A stretch of DNA of 64,000 bases from Phoronis australis (Eukaryota; Phoronida; Phoronidae). Of this stretch, positions 1-12,751 are shown one piece after another. The DNA lies in assembly GCA_002633005.1 (NCBI GenBank), contig NMRA01000232.1, forward strand, positions 298,866 through 362,865. The letters are read 5' to 3'. Below the pieces are notes generated by a model. It did not search any database. It had not been told where the DNA came from and saw nothing but the letters and a program-made list of their open reading frames with translations. Numbering within the stretch: the stretch's first letter is position 1; every line of letters starts with the position of its first letter. Position numbers and translations under genes: made by a program.

Positions 1-2
1 TA

Positions 3-629
3 ACCAGGAATGATTAGTTCATTATCAAGGTCGTCTTTGGTAACATTACAAGTTTCACAAAGAGCGACAATCATATAATCGTAAGACAGAACAAAGTTTT
101 TTAGAAGTTGGAATCTGGAGAAATTGTTGGATTTAATACTGTTAATATTTGAAAATAAGATTTTAAAGGTAGTATTGTCTTCAGGCCCAGGATTTTCTTC
201 AACATCGCCAGCTAAAAGGAGGCACATGCCAATGACGATTCCGTAATCCATACAGGTGTTACATAAACAATAGTAAGACACATCAGTAAGCTGAACCCGC
301 ATAGCGTGATATCTCATTCGATGCCGGTGAGAGGAATTGAACTGTGACCATGAGGGGGAAAACAATGTAAGACCAGAGAAACTCACACTACTCGAGGCAC
401 TCAAAGGATAGCCGTATTTAACAATTAATACACCAATGCTTGTTGAAAATTCAAGGGTTGTTAAATGAATAAGGTAGTCTGGACAACTAGGGTAGTCATT
501 TTTAAAAAACAAAATTATATCATAGGCTCGCTTACAGGTACATAAATAGCAACTTAGTTGAAAAGCACAACATATAAATTCAATCTTGGGAAACCAGTTA
601 GTTCTGTTGCAAGTGAATACAAAACACAT
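3..629 (-). mobile_element. CR1-like non-LTR retrotransposon, 5' part of ORF with 2A peptide and start of AP endonuclease (runs off left edge)
   Basis: On the minus strand a reading frame stays open from the stop at 696-698 to the window edge (about 231 codons); the first ATG is at 627-629. At 183-221 it encodes LLLAGDVEENPGP, a full match to the 2A ribosome-skipping consensus (DxExNPGP). Immediately after come the opening motifs of an apurinic-endonuclease-like domain: SNINSI (the catalytic Asn motif), LLKNFVLSYDYMIVALCET (the Glu motif) and IIPGY, in the order and spacing seen in CR1-clade elements. 2A-like sequences ahead of the endonuclease are known in APE-type non-LTR retrotransposons of sea urchins and other invertebrates. 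The roughly 140 residues before the 2A have cysteines and hydrophobic stretches but no domain I recognise. The reverse transcriptase would lie outside the window. No stop or frameshift is visible, so this copy may be young. Confidence 0.85.
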
Positions 630-699
630 AGATAATGATTGACCTAAAGATATGTACAGAGGGAATATGACCAAATAGTAACGGACAAAAGAAGGTTAA

Positions 700-3600
700 A
701 AATAAGAGTTTGAAAACTCAAATTCGCTGAAGAAAACACAAAAAGATGTATTGAAGATTTCTCACTTTGGATAAATTAGCTGTAACACGTTTTAGACTTG
801 ATAAAAGGCTATGAGTTCTTACCACTATAGGCCACCCAGTAATGACCGAACAGCTCATGTGTTCGGTGGTGTCTTCTGAATTGAAGTAAACTTTCTCACA
901 GATACTCATTATAAACTAAATTATGGTGAAAGACAGTGCTCAACGTGATTTTTTCACGGGCAAGTTAAAACAGTAATAACTAATTAATGATATGGGAAAT
1001 CATTCTGAAACCCACAACAAAAATCACATGTAGTTGTAGATTCTGCACCTGACTAACTCAATTGCACCTTTGAATAAATAAACAAACGAAAATAAATAAT
1101 AAAAAAACAGTTGTTCCTTTACCCATTTCAGCTCTATTTCGTGGAAACCCCGAGTTCCCAGCATCACTGACTTGCCAGTTGCTGTAACATATGCGCCATG
1201 CCGCCAGTAGGAACTGATGTTGACGCTATTACCAATTATACCGCGCTCTGTTGTGGAATTTTGGTTAGAAGGCATATGACGCCTAGCCAGAAAGTATACC
1301 AGTGGCCGGTTGCATGAAACAGTCCCAAATACGGACTCAACTCAGGACCCTAAATCTTCTTGCGTATTTGTGTCTTTATGGAATCACAGGTGCAATATTT
1401 TTCTATCATTTCATCTTTATTGTGAGCTCCTCTAAGTGATTAATCACATTTTCTAAGAATATAACTAAAAACTGAGCCCAGAGTTCATTGAAAATAAATA
1501 GGGACTCAGTCCTTAAATTAGGGGTGTTGCATGAAAAGATCCCTAATTATTTTCGATAATATTGACAATTCAATGTAGAGTTCACTCTCGATTTGTATCA
1601 AAGTCAAAAGTTGACTTAGTAATGAAACTAAAACAATACAAGAAAGGTCAATCGATGTTTTCATAAGTTCAAAAATACGCAGTAGATTTAGGGAACTTAG
1701 TTGAATCCCTATTTGGGACTGTTTCATGCAACCGGACACAGGAGCCTAAAACTAGCTGTTCACAAAGGTGTTGTAATTGCCGTTTTACGGTTTGTAAGTA
1801 TGATGCTAATACTCACGTCAAAACACGTGCTAGGCACAGTGTGCGAACGAAGCCTAACCACTGACAAATCACGTCCGATTAGAATGTAGACTTATCAAGG
1901 AAAAAAGACAGAACAGACGTATTTTTTCTGAGGGTGGTCATATGCCTTCTGATCGGACGTCATGTGAAGCTGCTACTCTCCGACAATTCTAGGTCGGGAC
2001 AACGATCTTTCAAGTGTCCTAAAACGTTTCGAAATTTGTATTGTTTTCATGTGCGAATCCACTGGCCAAAAGCATAGGTAGGGTGCTCGAATTTTTCGGT
2101 GCGCGGACCTTTTAGTGAAAGAAATCAACGAGGATTAAAAAAAAAACAGGGCCACGAATTGTGCATCCGCGCCGACTTCCCATGGAATTTTGTGGACTTT
2201 TGTCTCATTTATTCGGACTTTTTGTTTCACTGAGGCGGACCTTTTTGCCGAATTCGCCAAATTGGGGGCTCGTTCGATCCCCCCGAGCCCCTTTCAAAAG
2301 ACGAGAACGATACAAAAAATAAGCCAATTCTATTTCTTTGTGGGCAAATGAACAACAGCTGAAAGATCAAGGTGTTATACTGTTCACAAATGAAATGTAT
2401 CAATTTTAATCTCGTTTGCAAACGCTGTCGTAATCACTGTCGCCCCACCTAGTGTATCTGTATGTGTTATTCCTTTACATTAATGGGCAATCGTATCAAC
2501 ATCAATAACAACAACAACGATAACAACAGGAATAGTGACTGCAATAGTCACTTCGTCAATTTCAATTTTTAAAAGTTTGCTTAGTGTATGGTTTTAATAT
2601 CGATCACTCATTTGGTTGAACACTAAAGACATGTGGGGTCTTTGGGTTATTTGCTCCAAAACTCACCGAACAGCACTCAATGGGCTTCATATATCCTGCG
2701 GTGAAGTCGAATGCTTGTGTATTTTCTGTCTATCGGTCCGTGATTAAACCAATATTTTATTAAACTCTTGACAGATTGGAAATTGCCATCCCCCGCCGTT
2801 CAGAATTGTGGTGCGAATAGCAACGATTAATTTGGGCAATTTACGACATTAGACGGTCATGAAACTCGCACCGTGGGACCGTTTAATAGGTGTTTTGATT
2901 TTGCCGACGGTTGTGTGGTGTTTGTTCGGATAATTGCAACAAATTATTTGTCAATATAGTTAAGCAATCAAAATATTTTCTGTGTTTCATAATGACCCCT
3001 TGAGAAGGTTATAACTACGCAATGCCTTATCATAAGCCGCGTTTAATAACCAGTCGTCGACGATGGCGACTTTTCCACAGATCGCGGCTGGCACCGTTGA
3101 TGTCCATGACCATATGTCCCCAAACCAGACCGATTCAGACCCAAGACAAGTTCAGTTCGCGTCTCAGGACCCCCGTAACAGAACTACAGAACGGTGCGTC
3201 CAATATTGAAGTCATAGATCTCCTAAAATATTCACAAGAGAAAACGTTTCATCTTAAAACTCCTATTTACATAAATGCTTACTTCCGTAACTGTCTCGCG
3301 TATTCAGGGGTTGGAGGTGTGGGGGGGGGGGGGGTTGGAGTGGGCAGGATAGGATCAAAAGGAAATCGCCTGTAGCATGGCAGAAATGTGTGTGGAACAC
3401 TGGAGTGGCTGATGTAGGATGTCAACAATTTTCGAAGGAAACATGCCCGTGAGCTAAAAACTGATTGTCGACGATGTTTTATTTCGTGTCCGTATGAGTG
3501 TGAGGGAGGCAAGCCCCCTGCCCTCTCTAAATTCACCCATTGGGAACACTAACACTTCCTCGAAACTTGCAATAGGCCCTATCCTAGATACGCCACAAAC

Positions 3601-5836
3601 AAATTCCGACAATGCCCTCTCAAATATACCCAGTTACAATTATTGTTACTTTAGTCTTCGTCACCACTTATTCCCCTCCATTCCTGATATTTTCGACTAT
3701 CCCGATGTACAACCAACGAGTCAAATAATAAAATGTGCACGCTCACGCTTATCTCAGACAATTTGAAGCACCCAATTTGATAAAAAAATAAGCACCAGTG
3801 TCTTGCAAATTATTGGCTGTGTCGAATGCCTACGGCCTGCAACATTACCAGGGAACACTAAGTTAGTCAGTTCCGTTTCGTTCTGATTTGATTTGAATTA
3901 GTTGCTGTTTGCGTGGAATCATTCCAGGTTGAACTTATGAAATCAACACCATGTACGTGCATGCATAATGGCGTAATGTCTCTGGTGTGAAGACTTTATT
4001 TTTGGACCATTATTGGTATTGGGCCAGTTTTGAACCAATCGACGCACTGGGAATAAAATGGGTTTCATGAAGACTCGGAGACTGTCTATATTAAATTAGC
4101 ATTCCACACTTTAGGGCGACAGCCGTCGGTTTATCTACGATTACGTAACTTTACCCAAGATTGCATTTAATAAAGTTACCAAATTTCCAACACAATAACT
4201 GAGTATCATATTTGCACTTTGTAATTTTGAAGAAGCGATATGATAACTACTTCGTCAATAAAACCGCAACAGTGACCAAGACATTCAGTCACCGCCCTTG
4301 CCGGTTTCCAATTTAACCAAAATCGTAGAAAAGCAGCATTCGCAGGTTTAACAATCCTCAAGCGAACTCCTGCTCTGAGGTAAAAAGTGGGCACCACGCC
4401 CGCAAAAGGTCTTATTGCGACAAGAATTTTGCTATTAGTGAGACCATGAGAGAACTGTTCCCGCGTACTCTTATGGATATTATTGAAAGCCTTAGACTGT
4501 TATGGCGCACCACATTACCAAAAACGTAAAAAGGTGCGATTATGCGATATCTATGGAGACTTGTACCGCTCCCGAAATACAGCATAGCTCGTACAGAGCT
4601 CTCGATTTCTTTATTAAGTATTTACACTACTAAAAATTATTGACAGAAGTGATCTATAAAATACAGTTACTTTTTTCAGAAAAACTCTCTTTGTTATATA
4701 ACTTTTAAAGAGCAGAGAAGCAAGCCGTAAGACTAACCCGTTCCGTACGTTGTTAGACTTACGACCGACCCCGTATTGTAGCACAAGAGGTATGATCACT
4801 TTCGCTGGAACAGACGCCTCGAAAACACCCTCGACAAAGCGCCCAATCTTCGAGAAATCGGAATGCATGGTTTCAAAACCGACAATACCTGTCACGATTA
4901 AGTAACCGTACACAATATATAAATATTATTTACACAAATTGATTGTTGTCACGGCTTCTAATTAAAAACTTCTTTGCCACCTTTGAAACTTTCATCGCGA
5001 CACAGCGAAAATTGTGAAAAATTCCAAAGTTTTCGATGATATAAACCGAGGCGTTTCATCGCTGTCACGTTTACATGACGACCTTCACCGATCATTGTCG
5101 TTTCTTGCAATGACAAAAATGACAACTTTTACACAGCCTTTTTTAAACTTGTCAGTTTGATCGACATAAACTGAGCTCTTTGCAACCCACGTACAATTCC
5201 CTGATATTGACGAATTTTTTTATTCTAAAATTGCTTCGTAAAAGTGTAATTCACGGATCGACTACAAGGCTGCTACTTTCCGTTAATGCGAGTTCTTTAT
5301 TTGATAACATGAACCTGATTGATTGATAGTTAAGGCAGCAGATCGATGTCTTTGTGGTCTTAGTTTAAAAAATTCAATTGAAGTTTCTCTGCCATTCACA
5401 ATTGGAAAATTGACAAAACGGCTGGTCAAAATCCAATGGCGACAGTAACAAAGTACTACCGCTTAATTAACTGACAGGTTGTTAAATGCCGCCAGTCAAC
5501 GAGACTAATGATTTTGTTTGATTTTGGCAGCGACACAGTATGTCAACTAATTGGTGGTCGGTTTTATTGGTTACTCTATTTTGTTTGCTTATTAGACAGT
5601 CTGGACGAGGATACCCTTCGGAGACAGGTTCGCTGTTTGTGTATCTGTCACCACACAACTTAGCCCCTTTCAACCTCGCTCGACGGTGGGGACCGTTTCA
5701 CTTATTTTGTGGCGTCAGATTGATATTATTTGCAAATAAATTAACGGAATTTACGGAGCTGCCGAGTATTGGTGCTAATTTTCCTGAATCATTGACACTT
5801 GATTTATTATAGTTGGTTAAAATGTTGTATGTTGTT
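700..5836. other. No gene recognised
   Basis: AT-rich, non-coding-looking sequence between the retrotransposon and the 53-bp tandem repeat. Short open frames have no family motif or splice-site support. There is a G-run near 3320-3334. At 2260-2295 a T-arm-like sequence lacks the rest of a tRNA. Confidence 0.5.
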
Positions 5837-5998
5837 GAACAATTATAAAATAAGTCTAGTTGGCGAATAAATTGACAGTGCGTACTTATGAACAATTATA
5901 ATGTAAGTCTAGCTGGCGAATAAATTGATAGTGCGTACTTATGAACAATTATTATATGTCTAGTTGTCGAATAGATTGATAGTGCGTACTTATGAACA
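5837..5998. repeat. 53-bp tandem repeat, three copies
   Basis: Three head-to-tail units start at 5837, 5890 and 5943, each opening GAACAATTAT and ending in GTGCGTACTTAT. The copies differ by a few substitutions and a small deletion in the third. It looks like a minisatellite; no coding role is seen. Confidence 0.85.
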
Positions 5999-6156
5999 AA
6001 ATTTCGTGTGTTCAAATATAGTGCTCCTTCAAACAGTATTTAAATAGAAAGAGGGAGATTCATTTTGAAAGTATGAATTCTTCTTAACTCTTTGTGCTTC
6101 GACTGATATGGGAAAGTTCAACTCTATAAATGATAGGTTTTGCCGATTTAAACCGA

Positions 6157-6571
6157 GGGGCCGTTTCATGACAAAAGTAAGACTTTTAGACAAAAACGGT
6201 TGTCTGAATTAAGATCGAAACTCGGACTGAAGACACAAATTCATAAACACTAAGTCGGTTTTTGGTCTTCTGTCTTAACTTATGCATAAATCATTGAGTC
6301 GGTTTTTTGACAAATTTGAGCACAATGAGCAACTTAATTTATCTCATCAGGTGAGCATTACAAACTACATGTACTCTTTCACCGTTTGCTGCGAATTTAC
6401 AAAAACTACTCGAATTTACAAAAACTACTCGAGGCGGTGTATGAAATACGGTTTCAAGAACTCTAAATGGGGATTTGTTCAACACACTTTGGATACAACT
6501 GGCATCTCGTTTAATTGACCGAATTCGATTTCGGTCTTACTTTTGGTCTTAGAAATTTCATGAAACGGGGC
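6157..6571. mobile_element. Terminal-inverted-repeat (MITE-like) element, family A copy 1
   Basis: The left end reads GGGGCCGTTTCATGA and the right end is its near reverse complement (TTTCATGAAACGGGGCT), with further inverted similarity inward (AAGTAAGACTT against GGTCTTACTTTTGG). It has no transposase. Internal blocks, such as the piece around ACGGTTTCAAGAA, recur in the element at 36761-37420, so both belong to one family. Confidence 0.65.
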
Positions 6572-6579
6572 TAAGACAT

Positions 6580-9500
6580 TCCGATTTCGATGAAAGTTAA
6601 TGCAGAGCTAGTTTGATGGACGGTTAGCCAGCCTGAACGAAGTTCTTAAAACCAGACAGGCTTTTTACGCAAACATCGGCTAGTGCTTTAAGACCCTTAA
6701 TTATCGGATTAAAGTATGCTTTAATCCCTCAAGTCCCACTCGATATCACATCAACTACAGCAAGTTTTCGTAATGTTACAAACTAACGGCATTGGTTGTT
6801 AATGGAGCGCACGTACGTATGATGTGTGCTTAAGATCAGTTTTGTAGGAAAGGGGAAAGGAAATGGAAGGCATTACTTAGCGCAAGTAAGCATCGAGTGC
6901 TATTGTTGCATGTTCCTATTCACAGAATACTGCAAAGCGCGCCATTTTCAAACAATGGTAATCCTTCTTCTGCGAACAGGTGTCAGTGCAGTTGTGAAAG
7001 GTGTGCATCGTTTCTGTGAAAGCAAACAGTGCAGTATCGATTTGGCGTTTCGTGTTTACTTACGGCATTAATCAGAATAAGAAAACTGTTTTTCATTACT
7101 GCTCAGAAAACAAGACTCTTGTTGTTTCAAGTTAAGAAAACTTAGAAAACAGAATTGGGTCTTATCCATGAAGTCTAAGAGAAAAACTACACGACTCGTA
7201 ACCGCTCTGTAAAATATCAAACTTCATTACGAGCCCTCTATTGTACAGCCGCTAAATAGTTGCTGTTTTGCATGCAGCTTATGAATACAGTTAAGTGACG
7301 GATGCCAACAAAGCCGTTGACAGGTACTCGTGTAATCTGCGCCGCTACGAGTAATAATCGATTGGAATAACCGGAGTCTGACAATGGTCCATTGATGGTG
7401 AGCATTAGGGCGGGAGATTCAATTTTCTTCACGCGAGGTTTTCAGGCTTATCACCATCTGTCAATGAACCAATCTCCGAACAAAAGCTATGACCTAATTG
7501 GCTGATTTGCGCGGTGCGGGAAATATGATTTCTGAAAATCGACATCTGGCACGTGTCATTGTAATGCATGGCGTGGGCCGGAGTGTCAACAGGCTGAATC
7601 ATTTCGATGACGTAATTATGAGGTCACAAGAGTAAAGACAAATACCCAATTGTTTGAACTGGCGGCAAAATCGAATTCCTGTGTGCCAATTTGAATTGCA
7701 ACAAAGAAAATGTGGATGGGGAGAACTGTAATTCGCTGGTAATGAGAAATATGCTTAGTCTAGGACAGCTGTCGTCGAAAAAGTTGAAACACTGAACTGA
7801 AACGCACTTGCGATAATTGTTTCTACGTTGGTAGCGACAAGAGAATGATGGAACGGCTCAGTTTGTGTTTATAATTATCACTGGCATTAAGTATGCGTCC
7901 GGGTATTGCTAAATTTTGTAAAATTTCATTCAATTTTTGGAAAAGGCAGTACCTTATGTATTTCTGATTAATTTTCCGGATATTATATCCTCTTACTCAA
8001 TGTTTATTTTTTCGAAACATTGACTTCTAAGTCTACACAGAAAATACATAAATTGTTCTTATACTGTGGTGCATGTCATTTTATATATTTCTTATTTTTT
8101 ATTCAAAAAGAGAAAAATAACATTTAGAAAGTTGTAAGAACTATTGCCTTTCAACTTGCTGTGTCAACAGAGAAATTTTCAGACGAACATGCCTTCCTGA
8201 TAGCACATCATACATAACATGCCTTTTTCGGTCACATGATTCTCAGTTAAACTGTCTGTCAGTGACTAAAGTGACGATTTTGATCAGACCTTTGTTAAAA
8301 ATTTCAAACACATCTTACTCCCGTTCTACTTTTGTCTTCGGGTTTTTGAAGGTCTGACCAAAGTCGGAAGGCAGTCCACACAACGAAAATATTGACGACA
8401 AAAGTACTCGATTCCAATTGGCCATGGATTGCTGCCGATAGATGTCACTCACTGACGGTGGATATTGCATTTAGTTCGTAAGCCAACACCACCGTGTATT
8501 ATGATATTGGAATAAGAGTTATTTTCACACGTAAGGGAAGGATGAGGTCCTGCAATATCGGGCATTAAAAGCAATGTCAATTCACCATTATTTTTTGGTA
8601 AGTGGGATTCATTTCAGTTACTTCCCATACTGTCAATTTATGCGATGTCTAAGATTACTGAACTTAGAGTTCCTGAGCCGCGGGAATTTCCTAAGCAACT
8701 GTGTCAGTGATTTGTCACTCGCTGATGGCAACCTGGTTTTTAAGGAGAGGGAATGAACCAAAATTTAACATGTGGAAAGATACTGTACCCTTTAAACGTT
8801 AAGTTTTTGTAAGAATGTTAATTAATAATCATGATCTACACAATTGCACATTTTCTTTTATGTTGTTCGAATGTTTTTGGGTTGACAATTCATCACCAAA
8901 CCAAATTTTCATTTGAATTAACGTTGCTGGAAAAGGTAAATTATTTTAATGTTCTTCGCTTTATCTTCCTAGAGTGATATTTTCACACTTCCTGTCAATA
9001 GTGACTTTCGATCAAGTAACGTTCCAAAAGCTTTCGGTCTCGATTTAAATCGGTTCTTTGCCGAACTTTATGATTGAGCGAAGTCGATAATTTTCACGAC
9101 GTTTTGGTATGCGAGCCGACTCACGATCTCATTGCAAAAACCTCATATTTAGTCTCAACTCCACTAGACAGAACACGACAGCGTTTTCTAAATCGAAGTT
9201 AGTCCCTGTCAGATATCACCCTAGTCCACTGTTAAAGAGTTCCCCTGCTCTTTATGTCCATCGCATCTGGACTCGCAGCCATCTACCAAGGTTTAAAGAG
9301 TTATCAACAGGTACCAGAGAAGCGAAACCTAAAGCGCCTATTTTGGCCAATGTTTATCGCATTTCTTCGGGCAAAATTATCCTATCATAATTTTTTATGA
9401 CGAATTCAGTTTCAGAAGCCAACTTAAATTCGAAGAATCACCCATTTTACTCCACGATCGTCAATTTATTTTATCCCGTGTTTTATCGGCGTGAAGCCAT

Positions 9501-12500
9501 CAGTAATGCAGTTATCGCTGTACTTAACAAACTAGGACAATGCTACGAGAGAATGCAATGTGAAATGTGGCTTCTCATTAATTAACATAACGAAGTAACA
9601 TTCGTACTACATCCTTTCCCAGGGCAGTAGAGGTAGGTGGCGCTGTGACAAAGGGGAGCACTGGCCATTCCAATTGGTTGGATTCAAACATTGATGTTAA
9701 GGAATGTGAACTCATGAATCTGCACGGGATTTCCAATTTTAACGAAGCCTTGAAAATACTGGCATCAAATTTAGTGTCACAGGAACATCTATGGGAGTAA
9801 CTTTTTGCTCGTTGAAGGTTCCTTTTTACATGCCATAAATCCCGACTGGACACCCTGACCTCAAAAGTAATGGAATACTCATGGGTCGCCCTCACTCCTC
9901 AATAAAGTCGCCCACCACGCATATACAAATAGCGTAGAAAATTTGTATATCAACACCATGTGACTATAATAGAGTTGTTATCGAAATATCATTGTATTGT
10001 AGAATAATCTACTTACCCCCTACTTACCCCTGACAATGCCAACAGTTCTGGTGGGAACACTAACGCTGTACCGCGCGCCGGTGAAACATGTCGCGCAAAA
10101 GCTTTTCAAGCAGATCTCTGCTGGTACTAAGCGACAGCGAAAGCGACCAAGAACACATTTTTTCACGAACGGAAAGATCAAAGTGGGTTTTCTTTGCAAA
10201 GTGCTAACTCAGTCTTGTATGCGCATTCTCATCAGAATTTAACTTTGGACTACACCCAGCAACCAGGCATAATCATCGAATATGAGACTCGGACTGGTGG
10301 TACCAATGAAGGATTCAAAATTAGAATTACGAGCGAGAATGGGATGCCCAAACCTTCTGATAGGAAGAACAGACCCAAAAATACAAAGGGCGAACGTGAA
10401 ATGAGGGTCGTGATATTCAGGAAGAACGGACCATCTTTCAATCTCTGATCGCGTTACTGAATGTCATTGTTGTGTTGCGTGATAAACGCTAGTCATTTAG
10501 TCATTTGGCGGTCACCACAGTCTACCAACAAATTAAATTTAAGGAAAAATATAAATTCATCGGATACAGTTGCAGCGGTATTGCTAAAGAAGACCGCTTC
10601 AAAATTTGATATTCACCGCAAGTTTCAAAGGATGGTTACTACATCAAACTTTCACGATCTTCCCGTTCTGTCCTTCACACTTTTTGGATATGTGCTTCCC
10701 ATCGAAAGATCCGTCCATCCCAACAGCAGTCCGAGCTTTACATTGGCTGATAGAGTCTGGAAATTGTCTTTCAAGTTTTAGCAGTTTTATTTCAAGCGGT
10801 GACGTTGTATATACTTTCAGCCCTATGTATATACTTTCAGATCCGATGCAAAGATACCCGCAACAGATAATGGTTCTTTTATGAAACTGGTAAGTTTACC
10901 AATGAAGTCATGCTTAATTTGTGGTTTTAGTCTGGCGAAAGTGAACTTATAAATAGTATAGCACATTATCCACAAGTCTGTGGATTTGGTCAAATATCAA
11001 CAAAACTTTATATTTTAATTCAGTAAAAAGATGCATTTTCCGAAACCGGAAATCCTGTAGAATGTGATTTTTAACTTCACATCAATCTATGACTGGGTCA
11101 CGTGACCATGTCTTTTTTAATAGAATTTAGCCAAAGCGGATGACGCATTCATGGGAAAACAACGGTATCAAGAATATGGGTCTAAAGTTCGTTTGATATA
11201 ATTGTTCACGATGAAACCTCTCAGTTCATGAATCCAGCACACACGTTTCTACTCATATTTTCATATCCGTGACGGAAATACAAAAGATAACGTGTTTCCA
11301 CTGTCAATTTCCGAACCCAAGCTTTCCTTGATTTTTAACCCCGTTGAATAAAACTGCACAAATCGAGATCACAAAAAGCGTACACATAGTTGTATCTGAG
11401 GCAGTGTTGCAGTATTCTAATAGTTGATTATTGATAAAGAAATTCCACCTGTTGTCAACAAAAGTGGGTGCGTTCTTTCTCATCTGAAACGACGAGGGGG
11501 GGGGGACGACGATCGTGGAAATTTTGAAAGAAGTTCGCCACTTGGCGGAAACTGATGCTGGCAGGAGCAATTTTTCTTTAACTTAAGTGGTCAGGTGGCA
11601 TGTTTCGAAATGAGTCGAGCCGTTGACCAGAACCATCTATGTTATGTCACATGGAAATGATGTGGTAGATATTATGCTGTGTTAACACCATAACACGATC
11701 GTCATGCTTATTACTTATTTTCAATACATGATCAACAAAGTGCACCGAAACATAATTTCGGACGACAGTGTAGTTTCAATAGTATTCGTATCATCCGAGA
11801 ATTAACGGCGATGCACTGTTGAACTATATCTGGGAATTACCTTATCTTTTGGAAAACAATGTCGGTATGGCTATCCAGCTAATCGATAATCAACGGGTTA
11901 ACAGTACATTGTGCCAGATATCAAGATAAAGGCCAATTCCTGATTTGGGAGTTTCGTAACAACCAATTCTATACACTTCTGAAAACGGCACAGAGGGACT
12001 GTTTTCAACCTCTTTTAGTCGACAAACAGGGTTTTGACGGTCACTAGTGCTTAATTTGGTTTCAGTTACCAGTTAACAGCGTAAATTATATTTTTACGGC
12101 GTAAATTGATTATTTAATTACGCGAGTAATTTGTGCACGTTAACGATGAAATTGCACCATTAATAATTACTATACGCCGTTAAAAGTTAGTTTGTGCTGC
12201 AAATAATTGATTTACGCAATAAATAATTAATCAACGCAGTAAAGTCAGACACTTACGAGAGCCATGTGAATTGTCTTTAAAGCCATGCGTAATTTTAGGC
12301 TCTAGGTGAGTCAAACTAAGCTTGTTGAAAAGTAATCGAAAACTTTACAGCGTCTTTTTCTCTTTCAGCCACTATTTGCGCCATTCTCTTACTGATGGCT
12401 TTGAGTTCGAGGGGTTCTTCCATGTCCTTTTATTTTTCTGTAATGTTGAGCACGTGCGCCGATGGACTACAGCCAAATAAGTAACGTTCATGAAATAAAG

Positions 12501-12600
12501 CCTGGTCTGTTCTGGTTTCACATAACATGAATTACTACTTTTACACAAAAATTTGTGTAACATGAAGAACATCTGACCCGGCCGCGGCGAACGTTACTGA
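6580..12600. other. No gene recognised upstream of the ABC transporter
   Basis: I see no domain motifs. The stretch should hold the promoter and perhaps 5' exon(s) of the ABC gene. Candidate pieces are a short ATG exon at 8574-8597 with a strong GTAAGT donor, and a GTGAGT donor after 12305. At 12078-12250 there are degenerate repeats of an AATTGATTTACGC-like unit. Confidence 0.45.
8574..8597 (+). CDS. Candidate first coding exon of the ABC transporter (speculative)
   Basis: ATG plus seven codons (MSIHHYFL) end in phase 0 at a consensus GTAAGT donor. Joined to the exon at 12622 this gives ...YFL-FRYATWW, and ABCB proteins usually have a Leu just before this Phe. Against it: the exon is very short, the intron would be 4 kb, and no other support exists. 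The alternative start is the in-frame ATG at 12601. Confidence 0.2.
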
Positions 12601-12751
12601 ATGAAACTTATTTACTTCCAGTTCCGCTACGCCACCTGGTGGGACAACTTATTGTACCTGATCGGTTCATTCTTCGCGTGCCTGCAAGGAGTCGGGTGGC
12701 CACTTATCAGCGTAATATTTGGAGACATGACAAACGCATTTATTAAACCAA
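12601..12751 (+). CDS. ABC transporter exon 1 of model: TM1
   Basis: From TTC at 12622 it encodes [18 protein letters not shown]..., the conserved start of ABCB TMD1, through GDMTNAF. The donor GTAAGA follows in phase 1. There are two readings of the 5' end. A TTCCAG acceptor at 12616-12621 implies an upstream exon. Alternatively, an ATG at 12601, directly preceded by an in-frame TGA and in frame with FRYA, makes this the initiating exon ([11 protein letters not shown]). I show the longer form; only 12622-12751 is certain. Confidence 0.85.

Noticed and set aside
2255-2300. GTTCGATCC with a GGGGG/CCCCC stem, like a tRNA T-arm
   Set aside because: No A-box, acceptor stem or anticodon arm at the right distance on either strand.
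10088-10180. ATG-started Ser-rich frame as N-terminal exon of the ABC gene
   Set aside because: Its only donor-like site (GTGGGT) is in phase 2, while the next exon needs phase 0, and no connecting exon was found.
12369-12480. TTTCAG followed by an open stretch just upstream of the ABC gene
   Set aside because: The translation has no ABC N-terminal character and runs into a stop before any usable donor.
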